A stretch of 64,000 bases of DNA from Winogradskyella sp. MH6 (GTDB taxonomy: Bacteria; Bacteroidota; Bacteroidia; Flavobacteriales; Flavobacteriaceae), in contig NZ_CP094494.1 of assembly GCF_022810765.1 (NCBI RefSeq), positions 310,001-374,000 on the forward strand, given 5' to 3'. The notes under the pieces were generated by a model. It worked only from the letters and a program-made list of their open reading frames with translations. It searched no databases and was not told the DNA's origin. Below are positions 61,136-64,000 of the stretch, in pieces. Numbering within the stretch: position 1 is the first letter of the stretch; each line of letters begins with the position of its first letter. The position numbers and the translations under genes were made by a program.

Positions 61136-63568
61136 CTAACGCTTTAAAGCGAAGTGGCCTTTAAAAGTTCTTCCTTCAGCTAATTTTGCCTCAAACCAGT
61201 AGTCATCAGATGGTAATAATTTCCCGTTGTAAGTACCATCCCATTGGGAGTTTGACTCATTCAGAATTGTGATGAGTTTTCCAAATCGATTAAAAACCTT
61301 AACCGAAGCAGTTACAGGAAACTGAGATGAGAATCCACTAATCTGCCAGGTATCATTAACTGTATCACCATTTGGTGTAAAGAATTTTGGAAATCCTAAA
61401 ACTGATATATCTTCTGAAACAATACCACAATCTGCTTTTATGTCTTTGATGTAAACTGTATGCACTCCTGCTGCCACATCTTCAAAAGTATTAGACTCTT
61501 GATATGGTCCATTTTCATCATCTAAGGCATAGAGATATTCACCTTCTCCTGAGGCTAAAATTGTAATGGTATTATTCTCAGAAATGTCCGTTATTTCAAT
61601 CGTTTCAATCGTAGCTGTGTTAGAAGCTAAAACCGTAATCACACGCTGATTTGTACAACCATTTGGTCTTGTAACATCTACCGTGTATGTTCCTGGTTCG
61701 TTAACATCAATATTAATTGTTGTTTCTCCTGTTGACCAGTTGTAATAATAATTGTTTGGCACATCATTAACTATACCTCCATATAGTGAAATGGTTTCCG
61801 GAAATGTATTTAAACAATAAAAAACGGTTTCGTCCTCTAAGAGTTCAGGAAGTGGCTTAACATTCAACACCACTTCAACTATACTATGACAATTACCATC
61901 TTGTTGAACACGAGCATAAATAACTTGATAGTACGGTTGGTTATTTGTGTAATTAGTATTTAACGGGTTTTGAAGCAGCAAAGCATCGTTATAGGTTTCA
62001 TAAAACCCTTCAACCTCTTTATCAAACCCTTCGTTTGCATAAATAACTGTTTCTGCTACCATGAGATCAAAGCTTACCAATCCTGTTTCATCTAAACTAT
62101 CACACGCTTCTAAAGTAACAGATTGAGACAACTCAGTATTTACAACCAAAAGTACTTCTGCCTGATTACTACATTGTGTTATTGTATTGGTTGCTACAAC
62201 AAAAACGGTTTGATTATTGACTGTATTGATATAACTCTGATCATCAATCTGATTTAAAAAATCGGCATCAGAATAGTATGCAACCTCGATATTAGACAAA
62301 TCTCCACTTACAATAGCATCATTGTATTCACTTAGATTGAAATTTGCAGAACCATCTATAACCTCATCCTCACATTGTACTATTGTAATATCGTTTACAC
62401 TTGGTATTGGATTAACCGTTACCGCAACAGGAAAACGCTGTGATGCGTTAGAACACATTGACACGGAAGGATCTATCCAAAACGTTGTAGATTCTGTTAA
62501 CATAACATTATATGAAAGCCCTGAATAGACTGGAATTATAGAAGTTTCTGAAGTATACCAATCCGCTTGGTTAGTTGAAGACTCTATATTTATTGTTACC
62601 TGTTCTGTACCACAAACGGATACATCTTCAGACAAAATCCTCGGCATTATAATAGTACTATATGCGGAGAGATTAATTTCGGGCTCATTGGGCAATCCTC
62701 CAAATTCTACAATATATCCTTGAGGATGATAATCACCACCAGGATTTGTATCTCCTGTAACAGCTAGATCATTCCAAGACCCAAGGATACCAATATTTGG
62801 TGAAGTTATATGTGCATAATCTTCATCACCTGCGTTGTTAGGTTCTCCAGAATTCCAATATGAAAACTCACCATTTACTGGATTGCCATTAGCAGTACCT
62901 TGCCAAAAAACGGTACCTGCTTCTGGTCCTGTTTCCCATTTCCACGTTCCCTCTGTTTCTGCATCTGATGCACCTATCCATCCGGTACCAGAGGTTTGCT
63001 CACCAGTTAATTGTACTTCTTCTTCTGAAGTTATTGTTGCCAAATAACCTGTTAATCCATAATAATCTTGATTAGCAGCTGCGTCTCTAGCTTGCGTCCA
63101 AGTTATACCAGGACTAGAGACATAAAAATAATAATGACCTGTACTTGGTAAATAATTAGCATTACCAAGATTTATAGAAAACTGTCTATCTTGTGTAAAG
63201 TTGGTTTGAGTGGTCTGAAAAAGCACATCCTCAATTGCAGATTCGAACTCTGCAAAAGTTGCTGGTCCAAATAATGCAAGTTGCCCCTGAGCTGCATTCC
63301 AAACTGAAGAGATATTTGGATGTACACCACTTAAAACTAATGTATCTTCACCTAACTCATAACCTTCTGCAATTTGTATAAATACCTCTTGTAAGGTTGT
63401 ATCTTCTGGGTTTGGGTCTGTAATAGAAACAGATGTCACAATATTCATTGGAGTATCTGAACAATAATACTGCTCTCCTATTACACTTATTTCTGGCGGA
63501 GCGTCTTGAGCAAATAGCCTAAATGATAGTACTAATGCACCAAACAAAAACAACTTATGGATTTTCAT
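61136..63568 (-). CDS. T9SS type B secreted protein with C-type lectin domain
   Basis: An 810-residue exported protein with a signal peptide (to about 20), a C-type lectin-like domain (about 144-290), several Ig/PKD-like segments, and a C-terminal type B sorting domain (FFTPNGDTVNDTWQI, VFNRFGKLI, WDGTYNGKLLPSDDYWF, ending HFALKR). Within the lectin domain EPN (242-244) and WND (265-267) match the calcium and mannose-type sugar-binding motifs of animal C-type lectins. It should be secreted by the type IX system and may act in adhesion or sugar capture. der lies 15 bases upstream. Confidence 0.9.
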   Translation of the reverse strand: MKIHKLFLFGALVLSFRLFAQDAPPEISVIGEQYYCSDTPMNIVTSVSITDPNPEDTTLQEVFIQIAEGYELGEDTLVLSGVHPNISSVWNAAQGQLALFGPATFAEFESAIEDVLFQTTQTNFTQDRQFSINLGNANYLPSTGHYYFYVSSPGITWTQARDAAANQDYYGLTGYLATITSEEEVQLTGEQTSGTGWIGASDAETEGTWKWETGPEAGTVFWQGTANGNPVNGEFSYWNSGEPNNAGDEDYAHITSPNIGILGSWNDLAVTGDTNPGGDYHPQGYIVEFGGLPNEPEINLSAYSTIIMPRILSEDVSVCGTEQVTINIESSTNQADWYTSETSIIPVYSGLSYNVMLTESTTFWIDPSVSMCSNASQRFPVAVTVNPIPSVNDITIVQCEDEVIDGSANFNLSEYNDAIVSGDLSNIEVAYYSDADFLNQIDDQSYINTVNNQTVFVVATNTITQCSNQAEVLLVVNTELSQSVTLEACDSLDETGLVSFDLMVAETVIYANEGFDKEVEGFYETYNDALLLQNPLNTNYTNNQPYYQVIYARVQQDGNCHSIVEVVLNVKPLPELLEDETVFYCLNTFPETISLYGGIVNDVPNNYYYNWSTGETTINIDVNEPGTYTVDVTRPNGCTNQRVITVLASNTATIETIEITDISENNTITILASGEGEYLYALDDENGPYQESNTFEDVAAGVHTVYIKDIKADCGIVSEDISVLGFPKFFTPNGDTVNDTWQISGFSSQFPVTASVKVFNRFGKLITILNESNSQWDGTYNGKLLPSDDYWFEAKLAEGRTFKGHFALKR

Positions 63569-63583
63569 AGCAAAGTAAAGATA

Positions 63584-64000
63584 TTACTTTTTTCGCATGT
63601 AAACACTTACAGGTACTCCATTAAAATCAAAGTGATCTCTAAGTTGATTTTCTAAAAAACGTCTGTAAGGATCTTTAACATATTGAGGTAAATTACAGAA
63701 AAATGCAAACTGTGGTTGCGGAGTTGGCAACTGCATAATATACTTTATCTTCACATATTTTCCTTTGTATGCTGGCGGAGGATTATTTTCTATAATTGGT
63801 AAAAGCGTTTCGTTTAGTACACTTGTTTTAATACGCTTCGTACGGTTTTTATAAACTTCAACTGCCGTTTCAATCGCTTTAAATATTCGTTGTTTATTTA
63901 ATACCGAAATAAATATAATTGGCACATCTGTAAAAGGTGCTATTTCTTTTCTGATATACTTCTCAAATTCTTTGGCTGTTTTGTTATCTTTTTCAACCAA
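63584..64000 (-). CDS. der: Ribosome-assembly GTPase Der, partial (C-terminal 139 codons)
   Basis: The window keeps only the C-terminal part, ending at TAA (63584) and open to the right edge. The first in-window residues LVEKDNKTAKEFEKYIRKE follow the G4 region of the second G domain; IIFISVLNKQRIF is its G5 region, and the rest is the KH-like C-terminal domain (KIKYIMQLPTPQPQFAFFCN, FLENQLRDHFDFNGVPV) that contacts the 50S subunit. The N-terminus and both G1 motifs lie outside the window. Confidence 0.93.
   Translation of the reverse strand: MVEKDNKTAKEFEKYIRKEIAPFTDVPIIFISVLNKQRIFKAIETAVEVYKNRTKRIKTSVLNETLLPIIENNPPPAYKGKYVKIKYIMQLPTPQPQFAFFCNLPQYVKDPYRRFLENQLRDHFDFNGVPVSVYMRKK

Overview
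The window looks like a chromosomal segment of a marine-type member of the Flavobacteriaceae (Bacteroidota). The DNA is AT-rich. It carries a SusC/SusD polysaccharide-utilisation locus, a type IX secretion (type B) sorting domain, a GSCFA protein, many lipoproteins and Bacteroidota-type promoters (TTG, 19 bases, TAnnTTTG). I found no rRNA, tRNA, CRISPR array or complete insertion sequence. No stretch over 300 bases lacks a gene; the longest non-coding stretches are 16967-17215 and 29383-29642, and both hold regulatory signals.

Layout. 1-20008 (all minus strand) is one polysaccharide-utilisation locus. In transcription order it runs: a membrane-spanning propeller/LuxR regulator, SusC, SusD, a double-LamG lipoprotein, two GH144-type (glycoamylase-like) lipoproteins, an esterase, a GH3 beta-glucosidase, a GH2 enzyme with a malectin-like tail, a second esterase and a sulfatase that runs off the left edge. 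The GH144 pair plus GH3 suggests a beta-1,2-glucan-like target, and the esterases and sulfatase suggest a decorated one; both are inferences. 20201-21194 is msrB-msrA. 21202-27539 holds an aldehyde dehydrogenase, a nitroreductase and an envelope thiol-redox group (DsbD, two rhodaneses, a redoxin, a TlpA protein). 27642-29382 is a small marR, nitroreductase, yceI group with the same 12-base palindrome at two promoters.

29473-36535 is the trp operon (trpL leader, E, G, D, C, F, B, A). It has a textbook attenuator with three Trp codons. The operon is interrupted by a four-helix-bundle gene between trpG and trpD, and trpF carries a REP-like hairpin inside its reading frame. 36633-38091 holds small genes, trmL and an EF-hand protein. 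38096-42848 is housekeeping: a UDG-like protein, yaaA, an RluD-type synthase, a PASTA protein, ddl and coaD. 42841-47461 is a response regulator with two paralogous TPR histidine kinases. 47582-54287 has a PQQ-like propeller protein, a lipoprotein, a HEAT protein, a GSCFA protein and alaS. 54515-58264 has an M23 peptidase, a MerR protein, LemA and three TPM-domain proteins. 58265-64000 has an outer-membrane barrel protein, a T9SS cargo with a C-type lectin domain, and the C-terminal part of der.

The most unusual signals are a family of 8-5-8 hairpin repeats, two of them absorbed in frame into proteins (TrpF and the UDG-like protein); the four-helix-bundle gene with its repetitive AGAC/GTCT flanks inside the trp operon; and the trp attenuator. 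Coordinates are read from the sequence. Family assignments rest on motif recognition and were not checked by database searches.
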